The notes under the pieces are model-generated. The model was given only the letters and a program-made list of their open reading frames with translations, ran no database searches and was not told the DNA's origin. The position numbers and the translations under genes are program-made. From Entoloma clypeatum (lineage: Eukaryota; Basidiomycota; Agaricomycetes; Agaricales; Entolomataceae), in contig OY751487.1 in assembly GCA_963565915.1 (NCBI GenBank), positions 3,844,001 to 3,908,000 on the forward strand: DNA of 64,000 bases, written 5' to 3'. Shown piece by piece: positions 1 through 11,456 of the stretch (the stretch's first letter is position 1; the number at the start of each line of letters is the position of its first letter).

Positions 1-735
1 ATCGGGAAGAAGAGGACCTGGAAATCCGAGCTCTTCGCTAGGAATTGTAAAGCGTAAGCCGTCAAAAGAGGTAGGCCCGATTGCCTCCGAGGTCGAGTAC
101 AGTGACGACACCGATGACTGCCGGCTATAAGGACGACGTCCGGGGGAGTGAGGGGTGATTGAGAGGGTGGCAAATGCGGTAGCGGGTGGCATTGAAATCT
201 ACAGGTCAGGGCACGTGAGGCAGGCGGTTGTGTTGCAAGCAGTGGCGCATACCTCATGCAAGGCTCCTTCGTCTGCAGTCGAGGGAGGTGCTTCAGTTCT
301 GGTCATGGCGGTGCTGCCACTGGGCTCCTCCGCAGCTAACGCTCGACCTATGAAGTGGTCGAGGGTTTGGTCGCGGTTGCGATCCTCCGGTACCAGGTCA
401 GCATCGAAATCGCGCTGACCGGCGACAATCCTCCACCATTCGATGTCAGCCAAGACTCTTCTGGTACTGCTGTCCGAGCCGGACGAGGGACGATATCCGT
501 GCGGTTTGCTGCGCTGTGTAGGACCGCCGCTAACGGCACTGGAGAGAGCACGATAAGGGGAGGAGCGGACGGACGGAGAGGATATGGTGCGACGGAGAGA
601 AGGCATGGAGGGGGAAGCAACCGCCTGACGCAGCGCTGGGAGGAGGAGGACACAAGGGTACCACTGAGAAATTCGACATTTCGCTTTATATATTTTATTG
701 TATTTTTTTTGCGCAATTTGGCCGGCGCGCATCAA
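1..735 (-). pseudogene. Uncharacterised Ser/Pro-rich protein, partial and probably eroded
   Basis: The minus strand reads open from 735 down to 199 (178 codons from an ATG). It encodes a Ser/Pro-rich stretch and then a recognisably protein-like segment, ADIEWWRIVAGQRDFD, followed by EDRNRDQTLDHFIG. The similarity seems to resume in another frame around 165 and runs off the left edge with Ser/Thr-Pro blocks and a RRPYSRQSSVSSLYST stretch. I recall similar uncharacterised Agaricomycete proteins with a WW-R-x(4)-GQRD core followed by SRxSSxSS blocks; no function is known to me. The break near 199 could be an intron or a frameshift, and the 3' end lies outside the window. The competing reading frames here have similar length but lack the conserved-looking core. 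Confidence 0.35.
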
Positions 736-1179
736 AGGTAAGTTATGTACTAGGATCTCGGTACCAGTGACTTGCAGTCTGGAGCGGCTCCAACTGGGAC
801 CACATTGGGCGCTAGTTTCATTCGTTCAAATTACTTTCCCCTGGCACCTGGATTTACTGCGGAGTTCCGAGTGACCTGCTGACCCCCCCTCGGCGTGAAG
901 CACTTACTTACCTTGAGAAGGTGTAGTTGAGAGGCATAAGTTGTTGGCATCACCAAGTTCATTTCAGTTTGCACGAAACACTGGCACTTCCCAATATGTC
1001 GAGGGGCATGAGGGGGACTACCCATTAACTTGTCGCTCTTAGCCCTCAGCCATGGGATGCACGAAAACGCTCGAGGCATTCCTCAACCAGGGCACATAGC
1101 AAACGGCTTCGACATTCGCAGCTATGTGTACAAAAGCATGAGGCGGAAGAGAGAAACAAACCATTAATGTTGTCTCAAG
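736..1179. other. Gene-free stretch
   Basis: No coding region that I can support. Short open frames on both strands have no recognisable motifs. The segment lies between the 5' side of the eroded gene at 1-735 and the 3' end of the decayed protease-like gene. Confidence 0.4.
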
Positions 1180-2860
1180 GCAGTAAAAGTCGGCATACTT
1201 GAACCTCTTCTTGATCTGGTCCAGGAAGTACCAGCCAGGGGTGCAGTATGTAACCTTGTTTTGTCCAGAGCTGGCCAACAATGCAAGCTCTACCATTCGT
1301 CATGTGCTAGATGAGGGAGCCCAAGTCTCCTTTAGCGGACAAGACTTTGGCAGTCTTGTCGCCTGAGATGTAGATACAAAGCTCGGCAGACTCGATGCCA
1401 ACTTCATTCCGAGTGAATGAAACTAAGCCGGCATAGCATCAACAGCAAGGTTGGTAGTGTTGTGGTCTTTGCTGACCATTAGGCAGCACTGCCCCCGCTG
1501 TCAAACTCTGCAGGGTGGGCGAGGTCCTCCTTCGTGGCGCAGCCCTCGATCCAGAGCTTCCTCTCGTCGGGAAACTTGAACATGGTCAGACCACCACCGA
1601 AAGGATAGAACATGTTTGTGAGGTCTTGAGGATCATACTTGAATCCTGAATAAGGTTGTTTTTGTTGCATGAGGTAAATAAGATAAGTCAAAACGCACCG
1701 AGATCAACGATGTTGCCCTCAAACTCATCCCTGACCTTTGCCTCAGCAGCTAAGAACACAGCCCAGTCCGAGGTATATGGTGTGCTCCCTTCAATGTCGA
1801 CCGAAATGGCGGCAGCATATTTAACATGCCCAATGTTGCAGTGGAACTTGATGTTGGACCATAATTTCGTGACGTCGTTGTACTAGTAGAGGGCCTCGAG
1901 ATCGACCATAGCTTCGGTCTCGTCGTCCAATTGGCATTGCTTCGCCTTGATCGCTCAGCGAGAATGCCGCGATCAGCAATGGCCTTGGTGAACTCATCGA
2001 GGCCGCGCTGGAATCGACGCATTCCGCACACTCGGATATGGTATATGGGTGCGCCGCCTCTGTGCTCATAATCGACGGTGGTGTTCTTGCGCAGGACGTG
2101 GCAGTTACTGACTCCGTAAACCTTGTTGCTGGGGTTGCCGTCCTTGTCTTTGTTCTCGTGGAACCAGAGCGTAAGAGTGCCTTGGGAATCCTCCTCCACT
2201 TCTTCGGTAGCAAGGGGAACGCCAAGAAGAGCAGTAAGGAAGCGACGGACATAATGGGTGGCATTGTTGTTGCCGACATGGCGCACAAGGGGGGACCTGC
2301 GAGCCTCTGCGGGACCGCCTCGCACCATTCCACAACAACGCCCTTGACTCCGTTCTTCGGCAGGAGGGCAAGGATCTCTCCAGAGACCTCGTGGGCGGTA
2401 TCGGCGGAGGTAGAACCAGGAATGACAGCGACCCATATGACGACGGGACTAAGACTCCCCTTGGCCTCCTCTCCCAGCAGTGCGTGGGTGAAGAAGCGGC
2501 AGGGTCGACGGACGATCAGTCGATCTTCCGAGCCTTGATCAGGTCACGAATCTGGGGACCGACAGTGTCCCAGACACCATTGAGCGGGGTGCCGAAGACT
2601 CCGCGGAGCGACTTGACGGGAATGTGGGCGTGTCTGCCAACGGGCTTGGGGAAGGGCATAGTGAGGAAGTCCGAATGGTAGACGAGGTCCGGGTGGTCGC
2701 CGCCCCCGGTCATGCCGTTACAATATGACGTTCTCTCGTACTCGTCGGGGCCGTGCACGGAGACAGCGGTGGCATCGCTGGGGAAGGTGAGGGCAGAGAG
2801 ATTGGACACTGTAACCACATTGCTTAGGGCTGGGGAGCCGGGCACACGAGGCAAGCTGGG
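1180..2860 (-). pseudogene. Decayed trypsin-like-fold lineage-specific protein
   Basis: Pieces of one protein can be followed on the minus strand in changing frames. They are an N-terminal part at 2854-2516 (GRHAHIPVKSLRGVFGTPLN), a middle part around 2310-1960 with YVRRFLTALLGVPLATEE and SNCHVLRK, then KYAAAISVDIEG, an intron at about 1648-1696, KYDPQDLTNMFYPFGGG, and VTYCTPGWYFLDQIKKRF at the end. Frame changes occur near 2515, 2300, 1960 and 1275. In-frame stops include TAG at 1883-1885 and TAG at 1307-1309. I recall intact Agaricomycete relatives with a CHVL histidine and a C-terminal GDSGS serine, a trypsin-like arrangement. Here the serine motif reads GDLGS. The family role is unknown; this copy cannot be functional as read. 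The retained GT-AG intron indicates DNA-level duplication, not retroposition. Confidence 0.65.
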
Positions 2861-3162
2861 ACCCTTGTGTTGCTGGCCCTGGAGGTCAATACATTGGAGA
2901 GTGATGAGAGAGTGTTCTGGACAGAGGGTGGTAAGTGTAGTGTAGACGCGGAAAAAAAATGAAGGACTCGCTCAGCAGGCCCGGGTGCTCCCTCACCGTG
3001 GCGGGTTCGGATACTGGCATAGAAGAGAAGGACACTAAGGGACTCGCCTTCGCCTCGAAGACCGGCTTTGTTTCCGTGAATGGCAAAGCTTCGAGAGGTC
3101 AATGTGGCATAGACGAAGATAGGACTCACTGGGAGCGTGTATCGTATCTTGTACCCATCACC

Positions 3163-4971
3163 ATGTCTTCCTCAACCGTCTTCTATGGTGCAGTCGTCAA
3201 CCCCGAGAGCCTTACCACATATCAGGCTCTCCCTCGCTGTCTACTTGCCATCGGATCATCGGGGTCCATCGACTGGATCGTCGGAGACGTGCCGGAACAT
3301 CTCTTGCAGGAAATCCTCGCACAGAAGGGTTGTCTCGATGCGCACCTTTATACCCTACATGCAGGCGAGTTTATCATGCCAGGATTCATCGATACACATA
3401 CCGTCAGTATGCCTCTTGATTGCATCGCGAGTTTCTTTAAGCCGTCTTTGCCTTACCCCTCAGCACGCCCCGCAATTTCCAAATATCGGAAGGTACATAT
3501 GAGTCTCACTTATTTCAGTCTTTTTATTCACAAATACCTCAGTGGACAGCAGTATGAACTTCTCGACTGGCTCAACAACATCACCTTTCCTATAGAGACC
3601 AAATTCGACGATCTTGACTTTGCACGGCGTACTTATAAATCTGTGGTCAGGCAAGTGATCAACTGCGGCGTACGTATTCTCTCTCCTTCCCTTTTTCTTC
3701 ACAAGAGCTTACTCCTCGTCTGCCTAGACTACGACATGTTGTTATTACGGAACTCTTCATCTAGAGGCCACGAAAATCCTGGCCGACATAGTCCATACCA
3801 ATGGTAATAAGCGTGCTTCAACTTGAGGTAGTGAACTGAAATACCCCCATTCGCATCAACAGGTCAACGAGCCTTCATTGGGGTTAGTGCAGCCCCTAAC
3901 TTTCAGTTATTCCTCTTTGTCCTACGTTCGCTCCGCCTAGAAATGTAACATGGATAGGCACTCCCCGTCGTATTATGTGGAAACCTCTCCCGAATCCTCG
4001 ATTTCTGACACCAAGGCCCTCATCTCCTACATCCGCTCCCTCTTTTCAACCTCCGACGGTATCCTTTCATCCTCGCCCCCAGCACCACCGCTCGTGCAGC
4101 CTATCCTTACTCCTCGCTTCGCCATCTCCTGTTCTTCTTCCCTCCTCGCTTCCTTGGGGAAGCTCGCGTCCTCGGACCCGACCCTCCACATCCAAACCCA
4201 CATCTCCGAGAACAGGGCGGAAATTTCCTTCGTCCGAGAACTTTTCCCCGACGCCAAGAACTATGCGGATGTGTATGACTCGTTTGGACTCCTTCGGAAC
4301 AACACTATTCTAGCGCATGCTGTGCACTTGGAAGATGCGGAAGTAGAGGTTATCAAAGAGCGACGAGCAGGCATCAGCCATTGCCCCACAAGCAACTTCA
4401 ACCTGACCAGCGGTGTGGCCCCTATTGGGCATTACCTAGATCAAGGGATCAAGGTATTCGCCTGTCCTACCACTTGCACAAACCACCCAACGGGAGGTGC
4501 TTTCTCTTCGTTTCGCAGGTCGGTCTAGGCACCGACGTATCAGGAGGGTTCTCACCGTCAATTCTCAATGCAATACAAAATGCAAGCATCGCATCCAAGG
4601 TCCTCGAGATGAATGCAGGGATACCCCAACACGGGCAGGTCGCGACCAAAGGTCATTTTGCCAACCGCCATTTCTCCGTAGCAACACTGCTTTATCTCGC
4701 TACGCTCGGTGGGGCTGAGGTATGCAACATTCAGGAGACAACAGGGTCATTCGCGCCACGGAAGAGCTTTGATGCGTTGTTGGTGACCACACGCTCCCTT
4801 GATGCGGGTCCAGCCTTTCAGGTACTCGCACATGTAGATGCAGGAGTTACGAAGGGTAGGAACGCCCTCGATGGGTGTTTAGAGCGGTTCATGTTCTGTG
4901 GAGATGAAAGGAACATCCTGAGGGTTTATGTTCAAGGGAAACTCATCGGAGGAACGGCATACCAGAAATGA
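3163..4971 (+). CDS. Guanine deaminase
   Basis: Cytosolic zinc amidohydrolase that converts guanine to xanthine and ammonia in purine catabolism. Seven exons (3163-3402, 3464-3492, 3543-3669, 3728-3803, 3863-3882, 3941-4453, 4519-4971) give 485 codons plus a stop with all phases matching. Visible motifs in order: PGFIDTHTHAPQFPN (the HxH metal pair, split by intron 1), NCGTTTCCYYGT, QPILTPRFAISC, QTHISEN with the third metal histidine, LAHAVHL, and GLGTDVSGG with the catalytic aspartate; this is the order expected for guanine deaminase. The ATG at 3163 begins MSSSTVFYGAVV, the normal family start; an upstream in-frame ATG at 2959 would add an unlikely leader. It diverges from the decayed gene at 1180-2860. 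A decayed second copy lies 2 kb downstream beyond the PPR gene. Confidence 0.93.
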
Positions 4972-5112
4972 GTAGACAATTTTGTATACTCCTGGGGACT
5001 AGAACATACTTGAGATCAGTTGTATTAGCTGGAGAATCTCCTTATCTGGCCAAGGCAATCGATGCGACACTGATGATATGATAGACTACGCGAATATCGG
5101 ATGTACGCAGTT

Positions 5113-6732
5113 TTAATCAGAGCTATATGGATGGTCCTTTCCCGGGAAGATATCTTGTTTAGCTTGATAGATAGCCTTGTAAACACGGGAAGCGATGAAA
5201 GCTTCTTCGTGCTTCCCATCCTCCTCAGCAGCGGTCATGGCCCGACGTAAAATCCGCTGAAGGGGCACAATGGATAACACCAGTGACGCTGGCACGGGAT
5301 CACGTCCATTCATCATGCGACTTGTAGGGTTTTCATACTTGTGCTCTCCCCAGAAATTTTCTTCCAATAGATAGCCACTCAGAAGAAATTCGGACCCGCC
5401 TGCAGACCTCATGACCCTCGCGGTGAAAGCGTGGTCAAAGGTCCAGCCCTTGGCTTCCTCAATAGCGCGCCGTGTCTCAAGGCCGATGAATCGATGACCC
5501 CATCGTATATCTCCTCTGACCTTCCCCGCCTTTATATCCCAGAACGTCCTGCGCACGACATGCTGCATGACGAGGTCATAGGTTTTAGCCGTGACTGGAA
5601 GTCGGAAGATCCGAAAAGAACCCAAGACAACATAGGCACCTGCGTAGTCTTGGATCTTTAGAAAGGCGCGCAGTGCACCGTTCAGGAGAAGTGGGGTAAT
5701 TGGGAAGGAGGCACGTTCACGGAAAAAGAGCATGTCACGGTATAAATGACGTGGAATGACCGCGTTGGATTTGTGAAAAGGAGCTCGGGCGGTATGGACG
5801 TCGGGTTTGAAAAGTTTGTAGAGAGCGCTGAAGAGGATGCCGAACGTTGAGCCGTCGGGCGATAATGTTGTAACCTTGGAGAACTTGATGATGGCACGGT
5901 ACAGTGCGAAAGCCTTGTGCAGCGACCTTCGTCGCAGTTCACGAGAGATGAGGACGTTGAAGACATTTATGTCCGGCTGCACCTGGAAATCCTGCATAGT
6001 GAGAAGGGTCTTGTTGAGAGCGTCGTCATCAGAAGGATTCATCTCAGTCAAAGCGCGCAAGATTTTCACGAATGGGGATGTAGGTGACGCGGATGAGCGT
6101 GTTCCGTATCGGTGCGAATATTCCAAAGCATCATCCAAGTGACCCGCCCTAGTTTTGATATTTATGAGCTTCTGGACGAATGATTTGCCCAATGTGTAGT
6201 CAGGTGCACGGGCTGCAAGAAACTCTTGACTGATAAGATTCAAGAGTTCATATGGAACTCTAATTTTTTCCATTGTCTCGAGAAGCTGCATGAGCTGGTC
6301 CTCCGTATAAAGCGGGTTTTTTACGACTGTGATCAGAGTGGTGAATGTTTGAGAGTCCTCCTGGTCGGCAACCACCAGAAACATCGACAGCATCTCGGCG
6401 TGGGTTTGGGGTGAGGGGATAAAGCCGTCTTTCTGCATGCGTTGATAGACACCAGCGGCTGCTTTGGAGTATCTGTTGCGCAAGAGGGAAGATATGACCT
6501 TGCTGTATACCGCATGAGGCTCCGGTGTGGAGGGCAAGATGTCGTCTAGTTTGAGGTGAATGTGATGATCGACCTGCTTCGAGTTTGGACTGTCAATCAG
6601 GTAACGCCCAAGGCCAGAGATGAGTTTTTCGAGACGACAGGTGGCGTTGGTTTGTTGACGACGAGGGGCCGATGAGCAGAAGAGGTGTCGGGCGGGGAGC
6701 GATGAGAATAACAATCTGCAAGTGATGGTCAT
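5113..6732 (-). CDS. Pentatricopeptide-repeat-like mitochondrial protein
   Basis: Single-exon reading frame of 539 codons starting with ATG at 6732. The first 30 residues are rich in Arg, Ser and Leu with no acidic residues (TCRLLFSSLPARHLFCSSAP), which resembles a mitochondrial targeting peptide. The body consists of helical pairs with PPR-like consensus, for example YSKVISSLLRNRYSKAAAG, FNVLISRELRRRSLHKAFAL and LLNGALRAFLKIQDYAGAY. Fungal PPR proteins of this size act in mitochondrial RNA processing or translation; the particular target cannot be told. It converges with the guanine deaminase gene, 141 bases between stops. I could not count repeats reliably without a profile search. Confidence 0.75.
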   Translation of the reverse strand: MTITCRLLFSSLPARHLFCSSAPRRQQTNATCRLEKLISGLGRYLIDSPNSKQVDHHIHLKLDDILPSTPEPHAVYSKVISSLLRNRYSKAAAGVYQRMQKDGFIPSPQTHAEMLSMFLVVADQEDSQTFTTLITVVKNPLYTEDQLMQLLETMEKIRVPYELLNLISQEFLAARAPDYTLGKSFVQKLINIKTRAGHLDDALEYSHRYGTRSSASPTSPFVKILRALTEMNPSDDDALNKTLLTMQDFQVQPDINVFNVLISRELRRRSLHKAFALYRAIIKFSKVTTLSPDGSTFGILFSALYKLFKPDVHTARAPFHKSNAVIPRHLYRDMLFFRERASFPITPLLLNGALRAFLKIQDYAGAYVVLGSFRIFRLPVTAKTYDLVMQHVVRRTFWDIKAGKVRGDIRWGHRFIGLETRRAIEEAKGWTFDHAFTARVMRSAGGSEFLLSGYLLEENFWGEHKYENPTSRMMNGRDPVPASLVLSIVPLQRILRRAMTAAEEDGKHEEAFIASRVYKAIYQAKQDIFPGKDHPYSSD

Positions 6733-7009
6733 GTAATAAGCATCGAAGTTCTAAGTATGTACAAAACACTCCTCAAGTTAAGTATTTCGACATCAATCTA
6801 CAGCAAGCATGCAGATTTAAAAGACCCTCGCCTGCGACCTTGTCCTTGTCAGAGAAAAGATTGAGTGAACGGAAGGTCCAGGAAGACAGGTTCATCGATA
6901 ATCATAGCGTTCCTTTCAATTTCTGAGAATTTCTCGTTTGTTCGATAGCACGCTGTTCAATTCCCCACTCTTGGACCGTTAGTATTCCCTCTATAAAACC
7001 GATTATTTG

Positions 7010-8012
7010 CAGGGTTGAATTCGAGTTTTCACTGGTGGTCAGGATCAACTTTTGACCTGGCTCAAGGACACCATCATCTTCCTTGGAGAAGCCTGCCCAG
7101 ACTATGCGGGCCGTGCTTGCGAATCGGTTACCAGGCAGACCCTCGACTGTGGTGTTCGTCTTTCTTCGCCTTCATGCTGTTCCATCTCCTGATCAGTACG
7201 ATAGAAATTTAAAAAAAAAAATACAAATAAAACGGTACCTCGACATCTCTCCGCAGGTCAAAGAGCTTTTGTTGGCGTCAGTCCTCCGGTGGAGTGTTCA
7301 TCGCCTAATTGTGCCTCCTAGAAATGCAGCATGGATAATCCAGACGAGTGCCCGGCCGTACTTGTTCGAATCATCCTGGACCACCCCTTGCACAACCTAT
7401 CTTAACCCCCCGCTTTGCCATCAGTTGCACACAGACCTCCTAATTGCCCTTGGTGATTACGCAAAGGAAGAGCCCTCGCTTCCCATACAAACCTGTTTTG
7501 CAGAGAACACCAAGTAGACCGGAATAACCATAACCATAACCATAGATAAGTTCAAGGTCAATCACGATGCGTATGCGGATGTGATCATTTTTCATTGTGT
7601 GCGGCGTTAATGACGATATTTCTCTGTACGTTGGTTTAGCGACGATGTCCCCGATGGCACCTCTCCCTCGATGCTCGATAATATCCAAGAGGCAAGCAAG
7701 ATCGATCTCCAAGGCGATTGCGGGAGACAAACCGCGGGTAAATGGAAAGTTTGCTGTTCCTATCCATCGAAACCTTGCTGTACCTTGCGGCCCTCGGCGG
7801 GGCAGAGTTATATAACATGAAAGGAGACACTGGCTCTGGAAAGAGTTTTGGCGCGTTGCTGGAGCACATGTTCGCTGGGCTCAGGTGGGTACCGGAGGAT
7901 TCGGGAATTGGGTAGAAGGTCCCTTGTGTGCTACTGGAGCGTTTCTTTTTCTGCGGAGATGATAGGAACATCACTAATGTTGGGTTCAGGGGAGACTTGT
8001 CGAAGGACCGTT
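7010..8012 (+). pseudogene. Decayed second copy of guanine deaminase
   Basis: Fragments match the guanine deaminase at 3163-4971 in the same order. GQDQLLTWLKDTI at about 7037 is followed by LDCGV and an intron-like GT exactly where the intact gene has an intron. KCSMDN appears at about 7323 right after a TAG acceptor, again as in the intact gene. AQPILTPRFAISC starts near 7390, ETLLYLAALGGAELYNM near 7769, and LLERFFFCGDDRN near 7938. Frames change and stops interrupt throughout. The N-terminal exon with the HxH metal ligands, the HISEN and HAVHL region and the GTDVSGG segment are missing or unrecognisable. Conserved intron positions show a DNA duplication followed by decay. Confidence 0.85.
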
Positions 8013-8155
8013 GAAAAGAGGGATTCACATGTCGGAACAAAAGCCCTAATACCAAAGCAGCTGCGATTGAAATGCGTTTTGCCTGTACAATCCCGCCCAC
8101 ACCATTTTCATGATATCATGATCTTGACATAAGAATACAAAGCGCCATAAAGATA

Positions 8156-9624
8156 TTACAAAGTACTTTCGTCTTCCCCGTCCTTGAAGTTTCCAAACTG
8201 CCACTTGGAACAATCCTAGCATGCCAAAATCCTGTAAAAAATGAAGCATACACAAGCGATGCACTTACTGTACAGTCCCCCTCCTCCTGAGCAGGAGGAA
8301 CCTCCCTTCCCTCCTCCCATTCAATATCGTCAGCCTCTAGAACCTTCGTAATCACCTCCCTGATGATATGCTTCCTGACGTCAACCTTCCACCCTAGTTT
8401 CTCAACTGTATCAAATACAATGCTCTTCCCCAGATGACACCGCGTCTCCAGTGCAAATCCTGCCTGTGCACACGGCGATGCAAAGCCCGCGCAGATGCCC
8501 TGCGGTATTGGGTCACCAGAGTGGTACACATGCGTTACCGCGACGGGTGGTGACGAAGATCCAGATTGTGATTCGGATGGGGGTAGAGGAAGGTGGAGGC
8601 GAGCGGCAGCAAGTCGCTCGCCTGGGGCTTCAAATGCGACTGCTGGTAATCCATATGTTGATCCGAGGAGACTCGCGAGAGCGCCGCCAAGGGAGTGACC
8701 AACAAGCCAGACGTTGGCATCGGGATAAATGTGCCGGAGATCATCAACGAGTCTCTTCGTGCATGGCGCGGATATGAGACTGACGTGAATCGCGAGAAGT
8801 CGAGGGCGTTGTACTCACTACACCGATGGAATAAAAGAGGGAATCTTGGATGAGGGCCTTCGAGAGGCAGCGGTTGTCGCAGCGCCAGTTCTTAGCGTAG
8901 CAATTGCAGACAGTGCGGAACGTCCAAGAGATATCGACTCGGGCGCAACAGCACGAGAAGAGACTGAGCTATTGGTCTACTATATCTGTGACGGAAGATG
9001 ATAGATGCGACCCACAGATTATCATTGAACCTATCCTTTTTGGATGTCGGCCCATTCAACGTTGTCCCTTTTATCGAAAGAATGACTGTAGAATTATCCG
9101 ATGACAGGAATACATGCCCGCGGAAACCATCGGCGGCGTCCTCCCAGCCAAAAGGGAAACTCTGAAACCGATGAGCACTGAGTACTGATGTTACGCTTGT
9201 TGGGAGTCGAGAAAGGACTGACTTGGTTCCATGCCGGGTCCACGTAATACCAGTTCCTCTGTCCAGGAAGCGCATATGCATTGCCTGCCATCCTTGCAAG
9301 CTGAGCAAGAGTATGAAGGTCCTCCACATCCGGACCGAGGACCTCAAACCGATCCCATTCCACAACCTCGCTCTGGTGCTCACGCAGGGATCGCGCCCGA
9401 GCACGATGGAGTGCATCCAGCGACCGGGGCGGGTATACGGACGTTGGCCTTGCTTTGAGGGTCACCGAAGGTGGGACATCTGAAACGGGCTGCGGTGTGA
9501 ATCTGTCTCTATTGTCGTGAGTGAGGATTGTCTGGGATTGGAAAGAAAGGCGTCGACTGGGGACGAACGCCTGTACATGGAGTGAGAGGATGGCGATGGT
9601 GCAGAGTATGTGGGAGATCATCAA
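8156..9624 (-). CDS. ATG15: Autophagy-related vacuolar lipase ATG15
   Basis: Membrane-anchored class 3 lipase that breaks down autophagic bodies and multivesicular-body vesicles in the vacuole. Five minus-strand exons (9624-9223, 9161-9016, 8963-8819, 8754-8269, 8215-8156) sum to 412 codons plus stop. The N-terminus begins with a hydrophobic anchor ([18 protein letters not shown]). Then follow [20 protein letters not shown], and the nucleophile elbow [32 protein letters not shown] supplies the catalytic Asp region, and the cysteine-rich [25 protein letters not shown] and terminal [13 protein letters not shown] are characteristic of fungal ATG15. The position of the intron before the [11 protein letters not shown] segment is chosen by reading frame and is the least certain. 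Its start lies 138 bases from the 3' end of the gene at 9764. Confidence 0.9.
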
Positions 9625-9763
9625 CTCCGCTACTTCCCCGAACGAGAGTCTACTTTAAACGACATATAATTCTTACAATTAAGTGCGACGGACAGCAAGT
9701 GACGATAATATTATCCAAGTCAGAACACACAGAGCCTATGGCGGTCGTCGACGTTCAAGTGAT

Positions 9764-10750
9764 TTATGACACCTTCTTGAGGAGACCTTTGATATCCATG
9801 GCACCAGCTGTTACGTTGTCGGCCTTCTCCAGATTTCTCGCATGTTTTTCAAGGTTGGCAATAGTGCGTTCAGCTTTGCTTGGTAAAGCCTTCAATTTCT
9901 CCATGGCTGGCTCGACTACCGACAAGTCAAAAGGTAAGTTAGTCGACAACAGCCAGCGCGTATGAACGGCACCAGTCGCATCCACAGCCTTCTCATACTC
10001 CGCCCAAAGTTGTTCGCGACGTGAATATGCGGCTCTCAACTGGCCAAAAAGATGATCCATGTTCCTCTTGATCCCAGAAAAATTCACATCCTCGAGACTC
10101 AACGGCATGATTAGGCATAGACCGACCTTGGACAGTGCAGAAGCATCCTTTAATTCATCTTGTTCCTTGATCGCCATGGCCTCCAAGTCTTTGCAAGCAT
10201 TGTTGAAGATGAGAACACCTTTCCCATACGAGATATCGACCTTGTCGTCGAGGACGTGATACAGTATCCTGACGTGGTTGACGGTAGGGACAAAAGTTTT
10301 GGCAATCTCTCTCTTGAGCTGCCTTCCGTGGGCATCAAATGCGGGCTGCAATCTGTTGACGAGGTTTTCTACCTTGGAATCTTTCGATTCCTCCGGGCTG
10401 GTGCAATTGTACTAAAATATATGCGTCGAATCAAGAATGAAAAGAAAAACTTACGCATCGTCAATCAAGTCAGAGAACATGGTGCTCTCGTCCTCCCATG
10501 GAAAGGGGTATTGTCCTAAGTCGTCATCAGAGTCCCCCTCATCCTCAACGTCCGATTGTTCGTGGCAGAGTGTATCCTCTTCAACGCCAAAATAGTCAGC
10601 AGACCAACGCGGCTGCCGGCAAGTTTGGTTAGATCGTCGTATATGGTGATTTGGCGTAGCTGTTGCGCGTCGTCGAGCAGGTTTGAGGATTGAAGCTGGC
10701 GAGGCAGTCCGATGCCGAACAAAAGCTGAAAGGAAATGCACTGTCAGCAT
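9764..10750 (-). CDS. Uncharacterised helical protein
   Basis: The C-terminal exon (10351-9764 at least) encodes about 195 residues that look like long amphipathic helices with many Lys, Glu and Leu. The protein ends at a TAA at 9764-9766. It connects through an intron ending near 10400 to an acidic exon reading EDEGDSDDDLGQYPFPWEDE and SDLIDDA. Further upstream another frame (10722-10516) reads like protein too (NLLDDAQQLRQITIYDDLTK). The junction between these two frames near 10620 needs either a very short intron or a frameshift, so the 5' end is unresolved. I do not recognise the family; the helical composition would suit a complex subunit or coiled-coil scaffold. Confidence 0.55.
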
Positions 10751-11046
10751 TAAAAGGGCTTCTAGAGAGCTTGTTCCAAGTCCCTACAAACGCGGGAAGG
10801 CCCTGAGCGTCGTTTGGAACGCTGAGGGGGCGTTCTGTCTTTAGGCATGGGATCAGGAGGGTGTTGAAACTCCGCTGATGGGTGCTGGTTATTCCAGGTA
10901 TCCCCCTCGTACCTTCTTTTTTCGCCCGCTCGCGTCAGTGTGCATATCTTCCCCGTCGAAAGTCCTCACAACACTCAATCACATTCGTTTTATAGCCCGT
11001 GAGCCCCGCGGTTCCGACCTCCTCCCGAAAAATCCCATCCCCCGTC

Positions 11047-11456
11047 ATGAACGCTCGCCCACACAAGGTCTGTCCTCCCAACCCAGTCAATGAGACTGGC
11101 CCCGTGTTCACTTGAAAACGATCCAGCAATCCATGTCCGAGCTGAAGTTGCGCCGGCTGACGGAGCACAACCAGCGGCTACGGGAGGACCTTGCGCGACC
11201 TAGAGTGCGGGTGAGCGAGGCTAGCCAAAGGTGAGCCGCGAATCGCCTCGTCAAACACGGCACTAATTCCTCGTAGTCTGATCCGCTATTGCAAAACCAC
11301 GAAAGATCATCTTGTATGTCCATGCAACTGGTTTCATCGACCTTGGGGTATACTAATCTATTCACTTTCTAGGTGCCGTCAGTTTGGGGACCAGTAGGCA
11401 AAGGCGAAGATCCATATGCACCCCCTGCCCAAGGCTGCAATTGCGTGATAATGTGA
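11047..11456 (+). CDS. Heterotrimeric G-protein gamma subunit, copy 1
   Basis: Four exons (11047-11067, 11127-11230, 11277-11313, 11373-11456) encode 81 residues: MNARPHK, then [20 protein letters not shown] forming the coiled coil, [30 protein letters not shown], and the terminal CNCVIM. The last four residues, CVIM, are a CAAX box, so the protein should be prenylated (Met at the end suggests farnesyl) and held at the plasma membrane with G beta. Fungal gamma subunits of mating-pheromone and nutrient pathways have this size and layout. Exon phases all match. A close paralogue starts 620 bases downstream on the same strand with intron positions kept. Confidence 0.92.

Noticed and set aside
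199..741. Several overlapping open frames on both strands near the left edge
   Set aside because: Only the minus-strand frame with the WWRIVAGQRD core looks like protein; the others are shadows.
2959..3162. N-terminal extension of guanine deaminase from ATG 2959
   Set aside because: The added 68 residues are unlike the family; MSSSTVFYG at 3163 matches the usual start.
3460..3702. Minus-strand 80-codon frame inside guanine deaminase
   Set aside because: Overlaps validated guanine deaminase exons and introns, has no family features.
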